Assembly: GCF_003953935.1 (NCBI RefSeq)
Contig: NZ_RXLQ01000005.1
Span: 346,553 to 410,552, forward strand
Direction: 5' to 3'
Origin: Massilia atriviolacea
Lineage (GTDB): Bacteria > Pseudomonadota > Gammaproteobacteria > Burkholderiales > Burkholderiaceae_D
Length of the DNA: 64,000 nt
Shown here: positions 7,616 to 16,181 of the stretch, piece by piece
Layout: each line of letters begins with the position of its first letter
How positions within the stretch are numbered: position 1 is the stretch's first letter
The notes under the pieces: model-generated
Database searches by the model: none
What the model saw: only the letters and a program-made list of their open reading frames with translations
Told to the model about the DNA's origin: nothing
Made by a program: the position numbers and the translations under genes

Positions 7616-8449
7616 TTACTCTGGCAGCACTTCGAGCGTGGCGGCGTAGCTGTAGCGGCGCGTCACGGCCGGTGCGTCGGCCGGGGCCGCGCCTTTGGCC
7701 TGGGCCGCCGGGAAGCCGGCGTTGAGCCAGTACATGCCGGGGGCCGGCAGGGTCACCGCCACCTCGCCCTTGGCGTCGGTTTCCAGGCGCACTTCGCCGA
7801 GCACGCCGCGATAGCGCACGCCGCCCGGAATCAGGCTGAAGGCGAACTTCGGCAGCGGCTTGCCGTCGAGCTGGAAGCGCCATCTGGCCGTTTCGCCGGC
7901 GCGCAGGTCGGTCGGATTGGTCAGCGGGATCATCTCCAGGCCCACGCCGCTCGGCTTGAAGGCGCCGTCGCTGGTCTTGTTGGCGCTCACGAACGTCTCC
8001 AGGCGCTGGTGGGCGTAGGTGGTTTTCAGCTCCTGCGCGTCGCTCGGCACTTCCTTGGCAAAGGCGTCCTCGCTGCCGCGGAAACGCTTGGCTTCTCCGG
8101 CCTTGTCCTTGTAGCTGGCCATCACGTTGCGGCTGACGAGACTGATCTTGTAGGTGCCGCTCTTGGCCATCTTCAGGTCGAAGGTGGCGCGCTGCCTGCC
8201 GGTGTAGCCGGCCGGCGCCGGCGTGACCACGCCATCCGGATCGGTGACGGTGGCCGCGTCGAGCCTGAGGGCGACGTGTTCGATGTCGAACAGGCCTTCC
8301 GAAATGGCGCCGTCGATGGTCACCCACGGTTCCTTCGCTTCGACCATGGTCGCTTGCGGGTACAGCCAGCCGCGGTGCGCGGAGGCGCTCAGCGACAGGG
8401 CGGCCAGGCCGAGGGCAAGCAGGGTCTTTTTCATCGTGAAGTTGGTCAT
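7616..8449 (-). CDS. DUF4198-family periplasmic protein
   Basis: The product is about 277 residues with a signal peptide (MKKTLLALGLAALSLSASA) cleaved before HRGWLYP, giving a mature N-terminal His as often seen in DUF4198/NikM-like proteins. The body is all-beta, with two immunoglobulin-like parts, ending in APGMYWLNAGFPAA and YAATLEVLPE. The family is linked to transition-metal uptake, and here it is encoded with DUF2271, PepSY and ApbE genes in a Fur-boxed operon. A role as a periplasmic metal or siderophore-binding partner is inferred. Starts at 8449 and 8434 are both possible because no clear ribosome-binding site separates them; the frame abuts apbE downstream. Confidence 0.82.
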   Translation of the reverse strand: MTNFTMKKTLLALGLAALSLSASAHRGWLYPQATMVEAKEPWVTIDGAISEGLFDIEHVALRLDAATVTDPDGVVTPAPAGYTGRQRATFDLKMAKSGTYKISLVSRNVMASYKDKAGEAKRFRGSEDAFAKEVPSDAQELKTTYAHQRLETFVSANKTSDGAFKPSGVGLEMIPLTNPTDLRAGETARWRFQLDGKPLPKFAFSLIPGGVRYRGVLGEVRLETDAKGEVAVTLPAPGMYWLNAGFPAAQAKGAAPADAPAVTRRYSYAATLEVLPE

Positions 8450-8458
8450 GGTCGTCAA

Positions 8459-8974
8459 TTAAGGGGTGATCTGGAGGGAAACCGCGCCGAGTTCTTCCTT
8501 GCCGCGCGCGCTGAAGGTTTGCTTGCCCTTGAGCGGCAGGCTGAAGGGAACGCGCACCAGTTCACGCCCGCCCGATTCGCGCGCCGCTTCGATCACCAGC
8601 TTGTAGTCGCCGGCCGGCAGCTTGTCGATGCCGGTGCGCGCCGGTCCGAAGCTGATGCTCTGCTCGCCCGCCGAGCGCGTCGCGCCGCTCACGCCGTCCA
8701 GCGGCAGTTCCACGTCGCGGCCCGCCTTGCGCCACCAGGTGCGCAGGTCCTTGACCCACTTGGTGCCGGCGTTGTCCTTCTTCTTGACGTCGTACAGCAC
8801 CGACAGGTTGGCCGCCACGCTCTGGTCGGCGCGCTCGAGCCACATGGCCACGTACGGACGGTGGTATTCGGCCACGTTCAGTTGCGGGATTTCGAACTTG
8901 ACGGCGAGGTCGGCGCCGACGGCCCAGCCGCTCAGCATGGGGAGGGTAAGGGCAAGCGTGTGTTGTAGTTTCAT
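8459..8974 (-). CDS. DUF2271 protein, predicted flavinylated periplasmic redox carrier
   Basis: The 171-residue product begins with a signal peptide ending near GWAVGADL. It is a DUF2271 domain protein with an immunoglobulin-like beta fold and the internal conserved part KWVKDLRTWWRKAGRD. Residues 93-99 read DGVSGAT, which is the D-x-x-S-G-A-T motif that ApbE modifies with FMN on the Thr in NqrC, RnfG and related proteins; Thr99 is the predicted attachment site. Together with apbE in the operon, this predicts a covalently flavinylated electron carrier in the periplasm. The start is the ATG at 8974; upstream frame overlaps the PepSY gene. Confidence 0.85.
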   Translation of the reverse strand: MKLQHTLALTLPMLSGWAVGADLAVKFEIPQLNVAEYHRPYVAMWLERADQSVAANLSVLYDVKKKDNAGTKWVKDLRTWWRKAGRDVELPLDGVSGATRSAGEQSISFGPARTGIDKLPAGDYKLVIEAARESGGRELVRVPFSLPLKGKQTFSARGKEELGAVSLQITP

Positions 8975-8985
8975 CGTGGGGTCAG

Positions 8986-9624
8986 TCAGTGGGTAAACAA
9001 GAGGGCGAGCAGCAGCGGCATGAGGATGCCGGCGCCGATCACCGGCCAGGTGGACGGGCGGTTGGCGGCGTGCAGTTTCATGATCAGGAAACCGGTCAGC
9101 GAAAACACCACGCAGGCCACCGCAAAAATATCGATGAACCAGCCCCACACCGGGCCCGCGTTGCGGCCCTTGTGCAGGTCGTTGAGCCAGGACACCATGC
9201 CGCGGTCGGTCTTTTCGTATTCGGCGGCGCCGTCGACGGCAATCCTCAGCCAGGCGTCGCCGCCCGGACGCGGCAGCGCCACATAGGCGTCTTCCTCGCT
9301 CCATTCGGCGTCGACGGCGCCGAGGTCGAGGCCGAACTCGCGGTCGGCCCAGCTGGCCACGCGCGGCGGCAGCGGCGCGCGCGCGTCGGCGTGCTCGCTG
9401 GCCGCCTGCTCCAGGTCGCGCAACAGGGGCGCGGGCAGGGTGGCCTTGCGCTTGCTGACCGCCGGCCTGGCCTCGATCTGGCTGGCGTGGTTGAGCGTGA
9501 TGCCGGTGATGCTGAACAGGAGCATGCCCATCAGGCACAAGGCCGAACTGATCCAGTGCCAGCGGTGCAGGTTCTTGAGCCAGGCGGCGCGGCTGGCGCT
9601 GGGGAGCGTGGCAGGGGAGGACAT
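8986..9624 (-). CDS. PepSY-associated membrane protein, likely transmembrane electron carrier
   Basis: This 212-residue inner-membrane protein has a first helix at about residues 24-46 preceded by LHRWHW (His20, His23) and ending in ITLNH (His46). A periplasmic PepSY-like domain follows, then NDLHKGR and two more helices to the C-terminus. Histidines bordering the helices are typical of PepSY_TM proteins and may bind b-type haem. It is the first gene of the operon, directly after a near-perfect Fur box. I infer that it moves electrons from the cytoplasmic diflavin reductase to the flavinylated DUF2271 protein. The ATG at 9624 is preferred because GGAAG lies 6 bp upstream; an in-frame TTG lies at 9639. 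Confidence 0.85.
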   Translation of the reverse strand: MSSPATLPSASRAAWLKNLHRWHWISSALCLMGMLLFSITGITLNHASQIEARPAVSKRKATLPAPLLRDLEQAASEHADARAPLPPRVASWADREFGLDLGAVDAEWSEEDAYVALPRPGGDAWLRIAVDGAAEYEKTDRGMVSWLNDLHKGRNAGPVWGWFIDIFAVACVVFSLTGFLIMKLHAANRPSTWPVIGAGILMPLLLALLFTH

Positions 9625-9650
9625 CGGTACTTCCGTCAAGGAGCTAAACG

Positions 9651-9673
9651 CAAATGATAACTATTATCATTTG
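9651..9673. promoter_or_regulatory. Near-perfect Fur box upstream of the PepSY/DUF2271/ApbE operon
   Basis: A palindrome with 10-bp perfect arms (CAAATGATAA and TTATCATTTG) and a 3-bp centre lies 27 bp upstream of the operon's first ATG. Its core TGATAACTATTATCA (9655-9669) matches the 7-1-7 Fur motif at 13 of the 14 defined positions. Strong Fur repression in iron-replete cells is expected. Confidence 0.88.
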
Positions 9674-10049
9674 CTCGGTCAATGGCGCCATCGGACATTT
9701 ACAATACGCAACAATCGCTTGCCTCCAAGCACAGTGGACCCGGTTTGTCCCTGCGCTGGCGCAAGAAAACGCGCTGCTAACTAGCGATAAAATTGTGATG
9801 TGTCAATTTATTGGCGCCAAAGTCGTGGTTTTGGCATCGCCCAATCAAAAAAGATGATCGGCAACTTTTTTCGCGAGGTGGAATGTTAGGCTACAATACG
9901 CGTGCTATTCTTCCGACCTCGTAAGAATGCTGCGAGCTTTACAAGTCCTTCCCCACAACTTGATGTGCAATCCGCTAACCGGTCAGGCCGTGTCGCGGAA
10001 GGTTAGATTAACCCGCCAAACTCGCGAAGCGCGAAGAAAGGTGAGCAAG
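9674..10049 (+). promoter_or_regulatory. Leader region of sucA with a weak promoter candidate
   Basis: No gene is supported in this 376-bp stretch between the divergent PepSY operon and sucA. A TACAAT hexamer at 9892-9897 could be the -10 element of the sucA promoter, although no good -35 is spaced correctly. This would give a leader of roughly 145 nt. A reading frame runs through the leader in phase with sucA but has no family resemblance. Confidence 0.35.
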
Positions 10050-12905
10050 ATGATGCAAGAACAAACCGCGAACTCCTATTTGTTCGGTGGTAATGCGCCG
10101 TACGTTGAAGAGCTGTACGAGGCCTACCTCGACAACCCAGGCTCGGTGCCGGATAACTGGCGCGCCTATTTCGACTCCATGCAGAACGTCCCTGCGGTCG
10201 ACGGCTCCAACAAACCCGACGTTGCCCATGCATCCGTCATCGCCTCGTTCGCCGAGCGCGCCAAGGCAGGCCCGATCCGTGTCGTGACCGCGTCCGCCGA
10301 CGCCGAAATGGGGCGCAAGCGCGTCGCCGTCACCCAGCTGATCGCCGCCTACCGCTATCTCGGCTCCCAGTGGGCCAACCTGGACCCGCTGCAGCGCCAG
10401 GAACGTCCGATGATCCCGGAACTCGATCCGGCCTTCTACGGCTTCACCGATGCCGACATGGACATCGTGTTCAACATCAGCAATACCTACTTCGGCCCCG
10501 AGACCGCGTCCCTGCGCGACCTGCTGAACCTGCTGCGCGATACCTACTGCCGTTCGATCGGCGCCGAATTCATGTACATCGGCGATCCGGCGGAAAAGCG
10601 CTGGCTGCAGGAGAAACTCGAAGCGATCCGCTCGACCCCGAACTTCACGGCCGAGAAAAAAGCCCACATCCTCGAACGCCTGACGGCCGCCGAAGGCCTG
10701 GAGCGCTACCTGCACACCAAATACGTCGGCGCCAAGCGCTTCTCGCTGGAAGGCTCCGAATCGTTCATCGCCTCGATCGACGAAACCATCCAGCGCGCCG
10801 GTGAAAAGGGCGTGCAGGAAATCGTCATCGGCATGGCCCACCGCGGCCGCCTGAACGTGCTGGTCAACACCCTGGGCAAATCGCCGCAGGAACTGTTCGA
10901 AGAATTCGAAGGCAAGCACGGCGACGACCTGCCGTCGGGCGACGTCAAGTACCACCAGGGCTTCTCGAGCGATATCTCGACCGCCGGCGGTCCGGTGCAC
11001 CTGTCGCTGGCCTTCAACCCCTCGCACCTGGAGATCGTCAACCCGGTCGTCGAGGGTTCGGTCAAGGCGCGCATGGAGCGCCGCGGCGACAAGGACGGCG
11101 CGCAAGTGCTGCCGATCCTGGTCCACGGCGACGCCGCGTTCGCCGGCCAGGGCGTGGTCATGGAAACGCTGAACCTTGCCCAGACCCGCGGCTACGGCAC
11201 GGGCGGCACGGTGCACATCGTGATCAACAACCAGATCGGCTTCACCACGTCGGATCCGCGCGATGCGCGTTCGACCCTGTACTGCTCGGACGTGGTCAAG
11301 ATGATCGAAGCGCCGGTACTGCACGTGAACGGCGACGACCCTGAAGCGGTCGTGCTGGCCACCCAGATCGCGCTCGACTACCGCGTCCAGTTCAAGAAAG
11401 ACGTCGTCGTCGACATCATCTGCTACCGCAAGCTCGGCCACAACGAGCAGGATACCCCGGCGCTGACCCAGCCGCTGATGTACAAGAAGATCGGCCAGCA
11501 TCCTGGCACCCGCAAGCTGTACGCGGACAAGCTGATCGCCCAGGGCACCCTGGCGGCCGACGGCGGCGACAAGATGGTCTCGGCCTACCGCGACGCCATG
11601 GACGCCGGCAAGCACACGATCGATCCGGTCATCTCGAACTTCAAGAACAAGTACGCGGTCGACTGGCTGCCGTTCCTGAACCGCAAATGGACCGACAGCG
11701 CCGACACCGCCGTGCCGATGACGGAACTCAAGCGCCTGGCGACCCGCATCACCACCCTGCCTGAAAACTTCAAGGTCCACTCGCTGGTCGAAAAAGTGCT
11801 GGCCGACCGCGCCTCCATGGGCCGTGGCGAATTGAACCTGGACTGGGGCATGGGCGAGCACCTCGCTTACGCGTCGCTGGTCTCGTCCGGCTACGCCATC
11901 CGCCTGTCGGGCCAGGATGCCGGCCGCGGCACCTTCACCCACCGCCACGCCGTGCTGCACGACCAGAACCGCGAACGCTGGGATGCAGGCACCTACGTCC
12001 CGCTGTGCAATGTGTCGGAAGGCCAGGCGCCGTTCGTCGTGATCGACTCGGTGCTGTCGGAAGAAGCGGTGCTGGCCTTCGAATACGGCTACTCGACCGC
12101 CGAGCCGAACACCCTGACCATCTGGGAAGCCCAGTTCGGCGACTTCGCCAACGGCGCCCAGGTCGTGATCGACCAGTTCATCGCGTCCGGCGAAGTCAAA
12201 TGGGGCCGCGCTTCGGGCCTGGTGATGATGCTGCCGCACGGTTACGAAGGCCAGGGGCCGGAGCACTCGTCGGCGCGTCCGGAACGCTTCCTGCAGCTGT
12301 GCGCGGACAACAATATGCAGGTCGTGCAGCCGACCACCGGCTCGCAGATCTTCCACCTGCTGCGCCGCCAGATGGTGCGCCAGTTCAGGAAGCCATTGGT
12401 CATCCTGACGCCGAAGTCGCTGCTGCGTAACAAGGACGCCAGCTCGCCGCTGGCCGAACTGGCCAAGGGCATGTTCCACACCGTGATCGGCGAAGTCGAC
12501 GAGAAAATCGACGCCAAGAAGGTCAAGCGCGTGATCGCCTGCTCGGGCAAGGTCTACTACGACCTGGTCAACAGCCGCAAGACGCGCGGCCAGAGCGATG
12601 TTGCCATCATCCGTATCGAACAGCTGTATCCGTTCCCGCACAAGTCGTTCGCGGCCGAACTGAAAAAGTTCCCGAACGCGACCGAAGTGGTGTGGACCCA
12701 GGATGAGCCGCAGAATCAGGGGCCATGGTTCCAGATCCAGCACAACATCTTCGAGAGCATGGAATCGGGCCAGCGCCTGGCGTATGCGGGCCGTCCGGCT
12801 TCGGCATCGCCTGCCGTCGGTTACGGCGACAAGCACAATGCGCAGCAGAAGGAATTGCTGGAAACCGCATTCTCGAAGCTCAAGGGTTTCATCCTGACCA
12901 AATAA
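10050..12905 (+). CDS. sucA: 2-oxoglutarate dehydrogenase E1 component
   Basis: SucA is the thiamine-diphosphate E1 subunit that decarboxylates 2-oxoglutarate and transfers the succinyl group to the lipoyl domain of SucB in the TCA cycle. The 951-residue product starts MMQEQTANSYLFGGNAPYVE, typical of the family. It contains GMAHRGRLNVL, the ThDP/Mg site region GDAAFAGQGVVMETLNL with INNQIGFTTSDP, and the C-terminal transketolase-like part with MLPHGYEGQGPEHSSARPER. The start was chosen by homology and by an AAAGGTGAG ribosome-binding site; 41 codons of upstream open frame are not coding. It is the first gene of sucA-sucB-(PspC)-lpdA. Confidence 0.97.
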   Translation: MMQEQTANSYLFGGNAPYVEELYEAYLDNPGSVPDNWRAYFDSMQNVPAVDGSNKPDVAHASVIASFAERAKAGPIRVVTASADAEMGRKRVAVTQLIAAYRYLGSQWANLDPLQRQERPMIPELDPAFYGFTDADMDIVFNISNTYFGPETASLRDLLNLLRDTYCRSIGAEFMYIGDPAEKRWLQEKLEAIRSTPNFTAEKKAHILERLTAAEGLERYLHTKYVGAKRFSLEGSESFIASIDETIQRAGEKGVQEIVIGMAHRGRLNVLVNTLGKSPQELFEEFEGKHGDDLPSGDVKYHQGFSSDISTAGGPVHLSLAFNPSHLEIVNPVVEGSVKARMERRGDKDGAQVLPILVHGDAAFAGQGVVMETLNLAQTRGYGTGGTVHIVINNQIGFTTSDPRDARSTLYCSDVVKMIEAPVLHVNGDDPEAVVLATQIALDYRVQFKKDVVVDIICYRKLGHNEQDTPALTQPLMYKKIGQHPGTRKLYADKLIAQGTLAADGGDKMVSAYRDAMDAGKHTIDPVISNFKNKYAVDWLPFLNRKWTDSADTAVPMTELKRLATRITTLPENFKVHSLVEKVLADRASMGRGELNLDWGMGEHLAYASLVSSGYAIRLSGQDAGRGTFTHRHAVLHDQNRERWDAGTYVPLCNVSEGQAPFVVIDSVLSEEAVLAFEYGYSTAEPNTLTIWEAQFGDFANGAQVVIDQFIASGEVKWGRASGLVMMLPHGYEGQGPEHSSARPERFLQLCADNNMQVVQPTTGSQIFHLLRRQMVRQFRKPLVILTPKSLLRNKDASSPLAELAKGMFHTVIGEVDEKIDAKKVKRVIACSGKVYYDLVNSRKTRGQSDVAIIRIEQLYPFPHKSFAAELKKFPNATEVVWTQDEPQNQGPWFQIQHNIFESMESGQRLAYAGRPASASPAVGYGDKHNAQQKELLETAFSKLKGFILTK

Positions 12906-12911
12906 TGACGG

Positions 12912-12946
12912 AGCGCCCCGCCGCATCGATCACCCGGCGGGGCGCT
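12912..12946. repeat. Intercistronic hairpin between sucA and sucB
   Basis: AGCGCCCCGCCG (12912-12923) and CGGCGGGGCGCT (12935-12946) form a perfect 12-bp GC-rich stem with an 11-nt loop. No T-run follows, so full termination is unlikely. It more probably tunes the sucA/sucB ratio by partial termination or by protecting the sucA 3' end. Confidence 0.6.
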
Positions 12947-12973
12947 TGCTAAAAACAATACACGGAGTTTTAC

Positions 12974-14260
12974 ATGGCACAAATCGAAGTCAAAGTCCCA
13001 GTCCTGTCGGAATCGGTCGCGGAAGCGACCCTGCTGTCGTGGCACAAGAAAGTCGGCGAGCCCGTCACGCGCGACGAAAACATGATCGACATCGAGACCG
13101 ATAAAGTCGTCCTCGAACTGCCAGCGCCATCGGCCGGCATCATCACCCAGATCCTCAAGGCCGACGGCAGCACCGTCGTGGCCGGCGAAGTCATCGCCAT
13201 CATCGATACCGAAGCGTCGGCGCAAGTGAGCCCGCTGCAGATTTCGAGCGCCCCCGTGCAGGCCGCGCCGGCCGCCGCCGATCCGGTCGCCGCCGCCATC
13301 AACGCGATCGCCTCGAAAGCCAATGTCGCCATGCCTGCCGCCGCCAAGCTGCTGGCCGATAACAATCTGACCACGTCCGACGTGGCCGGCAGCGGCCGCG
13401 ACGGCCGCGTGACCAAGGGCGACGTCCTGGGCGCGCTGGGTTCCGCAACCCAGCCCGGCGGCGTCAAGCCAGCCGCTCCCGCTCCGCTGGCAGCGCCAGC
13501 CGCGCCAGCCAAGGCGCCGCTGCAGCAGGTGGCCGCACCGGCCGTCGCCAGCCTGGGCGAGCGTCCGGAAGAGCGCGTGCCGATGAGCCGCCTGCGCGCC
13601 CGTATCGCCGAGCGCCTGGTGCAGTCGCAGTCGACCAACGCCATCCTGACCACGTTCAACGAAGTGAACATGCAGCCGGTGATCGACCTGCGCAACAAGT
13701 ACAAGGACAAGTTCGAGAAAGAGCACGGCGTCAAGCTGGGCTTCATGTCCTTCTTCGTCAAGGCCGCCGTCGCCGCGCTGAAGAAGTACCCGATCATCAA
13801 CGCCTCGGTCGACGGTAACGACATCGTCTACCACGGCTACTTCGACATCGGCATCGCGGTCGGTTCGCCGCGCGGCCTGGTGGTGCCGATCCTGCGCAAC
13901 GCCGACCAGATGTCGATCGCCGAGATCGAGAAGAAGATCGGCGAATTCGGCCAGAAAGCCAAGGAAGGCAAGCTGACCCTGGAAGACCTGACCGGCGGTA
14001 CCTTCTCGATCTCGAACGGCGGCACCTTCGGCTCGATGCTGTCGACCCCGATCATCAACCCGCCGCAGTCGGCCATCCTGGGCGTGCACGCGACCAAGGA
14101 CCGCGCCGTCGTCGAAAACGGCCAGGTCGTGGTGCGTCCGATGAACTACCTGGCGATGTCGTACGACCACCGCATCATCGACGGCCGCGAAGCCGTCCTG
14201 GGCCTGGTCACGATGAAGGAAACGCTGGAAGATCCGGCGCGTCTGCTGCTGGACCTGTAA
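12974..14260 (+). CDS. sucB: Dihydrolipoyllysine succinyltransferase (2-oxoglutarate dehydrogenase E2)
   Basis: This 428-residue E2 core protein has an N-terminal lipoyl domain with the modified lysine in [10 protein letters not shown] (about residue 43). An Ala/Pro-rich linker follows, then a peripheral-subunit-binding domain ([10 protein letters not shown] to [12 protein letters not shown]), a second Ala/Pro linker, and the catalytic domain ending with [13 protein letters not shown], where His and Asp form the HxxxD active site. It accepts the succinyl group from SucA and passes it to CoA. It lies 68 bp after sucA and is followed by a PspC-type gene and lpdA, which encodes the E3 partner. 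The length is normal. Confidence 0.97.
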   Translation: MAQIEVKVPVLSESVAEATLLSWHKKVGEPVTRDENMIDIETDKVVLELPAPSAGIITQILKADGSTVVAGEVIAIIDTEASAQVSPLQISSAPVQAAPAAADPVAAAINAIASKANVAMPAAAKLLADNNLTTSDVAGSGRDGRVTKGDVLGALGSATQPGGVKPAAPAPLAAPAAPAKAPLQQVAAPAVASLGERPEERVPMSRLRARIAERLVQSQSTNAILTTFNEVNMQPVIDLRNKYKDKFEKEHGVKLGFMSFFVKAAVAALKKYPIINASVDGNDIVYHGYFDIGIAVGSPRGLVVPILRNADQMSIAEIEKKIGEFGQKAKEGKLTLEDLTGGTFSISNGGTFGSMLSTPIINPPQSAILGVHATKDRAVVENGQVVVRPMNYLAMSYDHRIIDGREAVLGLVTMKETLEDPARLLLDL

Positions 14261-14327
14261 GCACAAGGTGCACGCTGGCGCGCTGGCCGCAGCGCGTGCG
14301 TCGCCATTGTTTTGGATAGGTGGATAA

Positions 14328-14663
14328 TTGAATATCTCCGACGAAATCAAGCGTTTGCACGAACTGCACCAGGCCGGCGCGCTGTCCGACGCCGAATTTT
14401 CACAGGCCAAGGCGCGCCTGCTGGCCGAGCAAGAGAAGGCCAGCCTCGGCCCCGGTCCCGGCAACGGCGACCTCGCCAGCGAGTTTTCCCGGCTGCGCCG
14501 CACGCGCGGCGACCGCTGGATCTCCGGCGTGTGCGGCGGCCTGGCCCGGGTCTCGGGCATGGATTCATGGGTATGGCGCCTGGTGTTTACGGTGTTTACC
14601 CTGTACTTCCTGCTCGGCCTGCTGATCTACCTGCTGATGTGGGTATTCGTACCAGAAGAATAA
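14328..14663 (+). CDS. PspC-domain small membrane protein in the odh operon
   Basis: The 111-residue product has an N-terminal helical SHOCT-like part (ISDEIKRLHELHQAGALSDA, with EFSQAKARLL following). A PspC domain follows (RWISGVCGGLARVSGMDSWV), with two hydrophobic segments ending in LLIYLLMWVFVPEE. PspC proteins in phage-shock systems sense membrane stress, but single PspC-domain proteins are common and mostly unstudied. The start is TTG at 14328 with GATAGGTGG just upstream. Its location between sucB and lpdA, only 16 bp before lpdA, implies co-transcription with the 2-oxoglutarate dehydrogenase genes. A functional link to the complex is not established. Confidence 0.8.
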   Translation: MNISDEIKRLHELHQAGALSDAEFSQAKARLLAEQEKASLGPGPGNGDLASEFSRLRRTRGDRWISGVCGGLARVSGMDSWVWRLVFTVFTLYFLLGLLIYLLMWVFVPEE

Positions 14664-14679
14664 AACAAGGGAATCAATA

Positions 14680-16113
14680 ATGAGTGACGCAAAACAATTC
14701 GACGTGGTTGTCATCGGCGCCGGTCCCGGCGGCTACATCGCCGCCATCCGTGCCGCGCAACTGGGTTTCAAGGTTGCCTGTATCGATGAATGGGCGAACG
14801 CCAAGGGCGGTCCGGCACCGGGCGGCACCTGCACCAACGTCGGCTGCATTCCTTCCAAGGCGCTGCTGCAGTCCTCCGAACACTTCGAGCACGCCGGCCA
14901 CGCCTTCGCCGAACACGGCATCGACGTCGCCGGCCTGGCGCTGAACCTGCCGCAAATGTTGAAGCGCAAGGACACCGTCGTCAAACAGAACAACGACGGC
15001 ATCCTGTTCCTGTTCAAGAAAAACAAGATCGCCTTCTTCCACGGCCGTGGCGCCTTCTCGGGCGCGGCCGAAGGCGGCTACCAGATCAGCGTCACCGGCC
15101 CCGCCGCCGAGACGCTCAGCGCCAAGCATGTCGTCATCGCCACCGGTTCCAACGCGCGTGAACTGCCGGGCGCGCCGTTCGACGAAAAACTGATCCTGTC
15201 GAACACCGGCGCACTGGCCATCGACGCCGTGCCGGAAAACCTGGGCGTGATCGGCGCCGGCGTGATCGGCCTCGAAATGGGCAGCGTGTGGCGCCGCCTG
15301 GGCGCCAAGGTCACGGTGCTGGAAGGCTTGCCGACCTTCCTCGGCGCGGTCGACGAGCAGATCGCCAAGGAAGCGCACAAGCTGTTTACCAAGCAGGGCC
15401 TGGCGATCAACCTGGGCGTGAAGATCAACAAGGTCAGCGCCGCCGGCGACAAGGTCACGGTGGAGTACGCCAACGCCGCCGGCGAAGCGCAGAGCGCCGT
15501 GTTCGACAAGCTGATCATCTCGATCGGCCGCGTGCCGAACACGATCGGCCTGGGCGCCGACAGCGTCGGCCTCAAGCTCGACGAGCGCGGCTTCATTGCG
15601 GTGGACGACGACTGCAAGACCAACCTGCCGAACGTGTGGGCGGTGGGCGACGTGGTGCGCGGCCCGATGCTGGCGCACAAGGCCGAAGAAGAAGGCGTTG
15701 CCGTGGCCGAGCGTATCGCCGGCCAGCATGGCCACACCAACTTCAACACGATTCCGTGGGTGATCTACACCTCGCCGGAAATCGCCTGGGTCGGCCAGAC
15801 CGAGCAGCAGCTGAAAGCGGCCGGCGTGGCCTACAAGGCCGGCACCTTCCCGTTCATGGCCAACGGCCGCGCGCGCGCGCTGGGCGACACCTCGGGCATG
15901 GTCAAGTTCCTGGCCGATGCGGGCACCGATGAAATCCTCGGCGTGCACATCGTCGGCCCGATGGCGTCCGAACTGATTTCGGAAGCGGTCGTCGCGATGG
16001 AATTCCGCGCCTCCGCGGAAGACATCGCGCGCATCTGCCACGCCCACCCATCGCTGTCCGAAGCGACCAAGGAAGCCGCGCTCGCCGTCGACAAGCGTAC
16101 GCTGAACTTCTAA
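14680..16113 (+). CDS. lpdA: Dihydrolipoyl dehydrogenase (E3)
   Basis: This 477-residue flavoprotein reoxidises the dihydrolipoyl groups of SucB and passes electrons to NAD+. The N-terminal FAD site is VVVIGAGPGGYIAAIRAAQLG. The redox-active disulfide is in GGTCTNVGCIPSKAL, and the NAD-binding motif is LGVIGAGVIGLEMGSVWRRL. A C-terminal dimerisation domain carries the His-Glu pair in HAHPSLSEATKEAAL. It ends the odh operon and could also serve other 2-oxoacid dehydrogenases. Length and motifs are standard. Confidence 0.97.
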   Translation: MSDAKQFDVVVIGAGPGGYIAAIRAAQLGFKVACIDEWANAKGGPAPGGTCTNVGCIPSKALLQSSEHFEHAGHAFAEHGIDVAGLALNLPQMLKRKDTVVKQNNDGILFLFKKNKIAFFHGRGAFSGAAEGGYQISVTGPAAETLSAKHVVIATGSNARELPGAPFDEKLILSNTGALAIDAVPENLGVIGAGVIGLEMGSVWRRLGAKVTVLEGLPTFLGAVDEQIAKEAHKLFTKQGLAINLGVKINKVSAAGDKVTVEYANAAGEAQSAVFDKLIISIGRVPNTIGLGADSVGLKLDERGFIAVDDDCKTNLPNVWAVGDVVRGPMLAHKAEEEGVAVAERIAGQHGHTNFNTIPWVIYTSPEIAWVGQTEQQLKAAGVAYKAGTFPFMANGRARALGDTSGMVKFLADAGTDEILGVHIVGPMASELISEAVVAMEFRASAEDIARICHAHPSLSEATKEAALAVDKRTLNF

Positions 16114-16124
16114 ATCCGTACCCC

Positions 16125-16161
16125 GCCGGGCGCGCCGATGCATGCCATTGGCCCGCCCGGC
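16125..16161. terminator. Possible weak terminator hairpin after lpdA
   Basis: GCCGGGCG (16125-16132) pairs with CGCCCGGC (16154-16161), followed by TTT. The loop is long at 21 nt and there is no extended T-run, so this is a weak candidate. Confidence 0.35.
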
Positions 16162-16181
16162 TTTCCGCATTGCCTCCCCAG

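Noticed and set aside
9927..10049. N-terminal extension of SucA from an upstream start
   Set aside because: The upstream 41 codons do not resemble SucA, and the ATG at 10050 has a good ribosome-binding site and the family N-terminus.
10008..12926. A 972-codon minus-strand open frame opposite sucA
   Set aside because: SucA is unambiguous on the plus strand; the antisense frame reflects GC-rich third positions.
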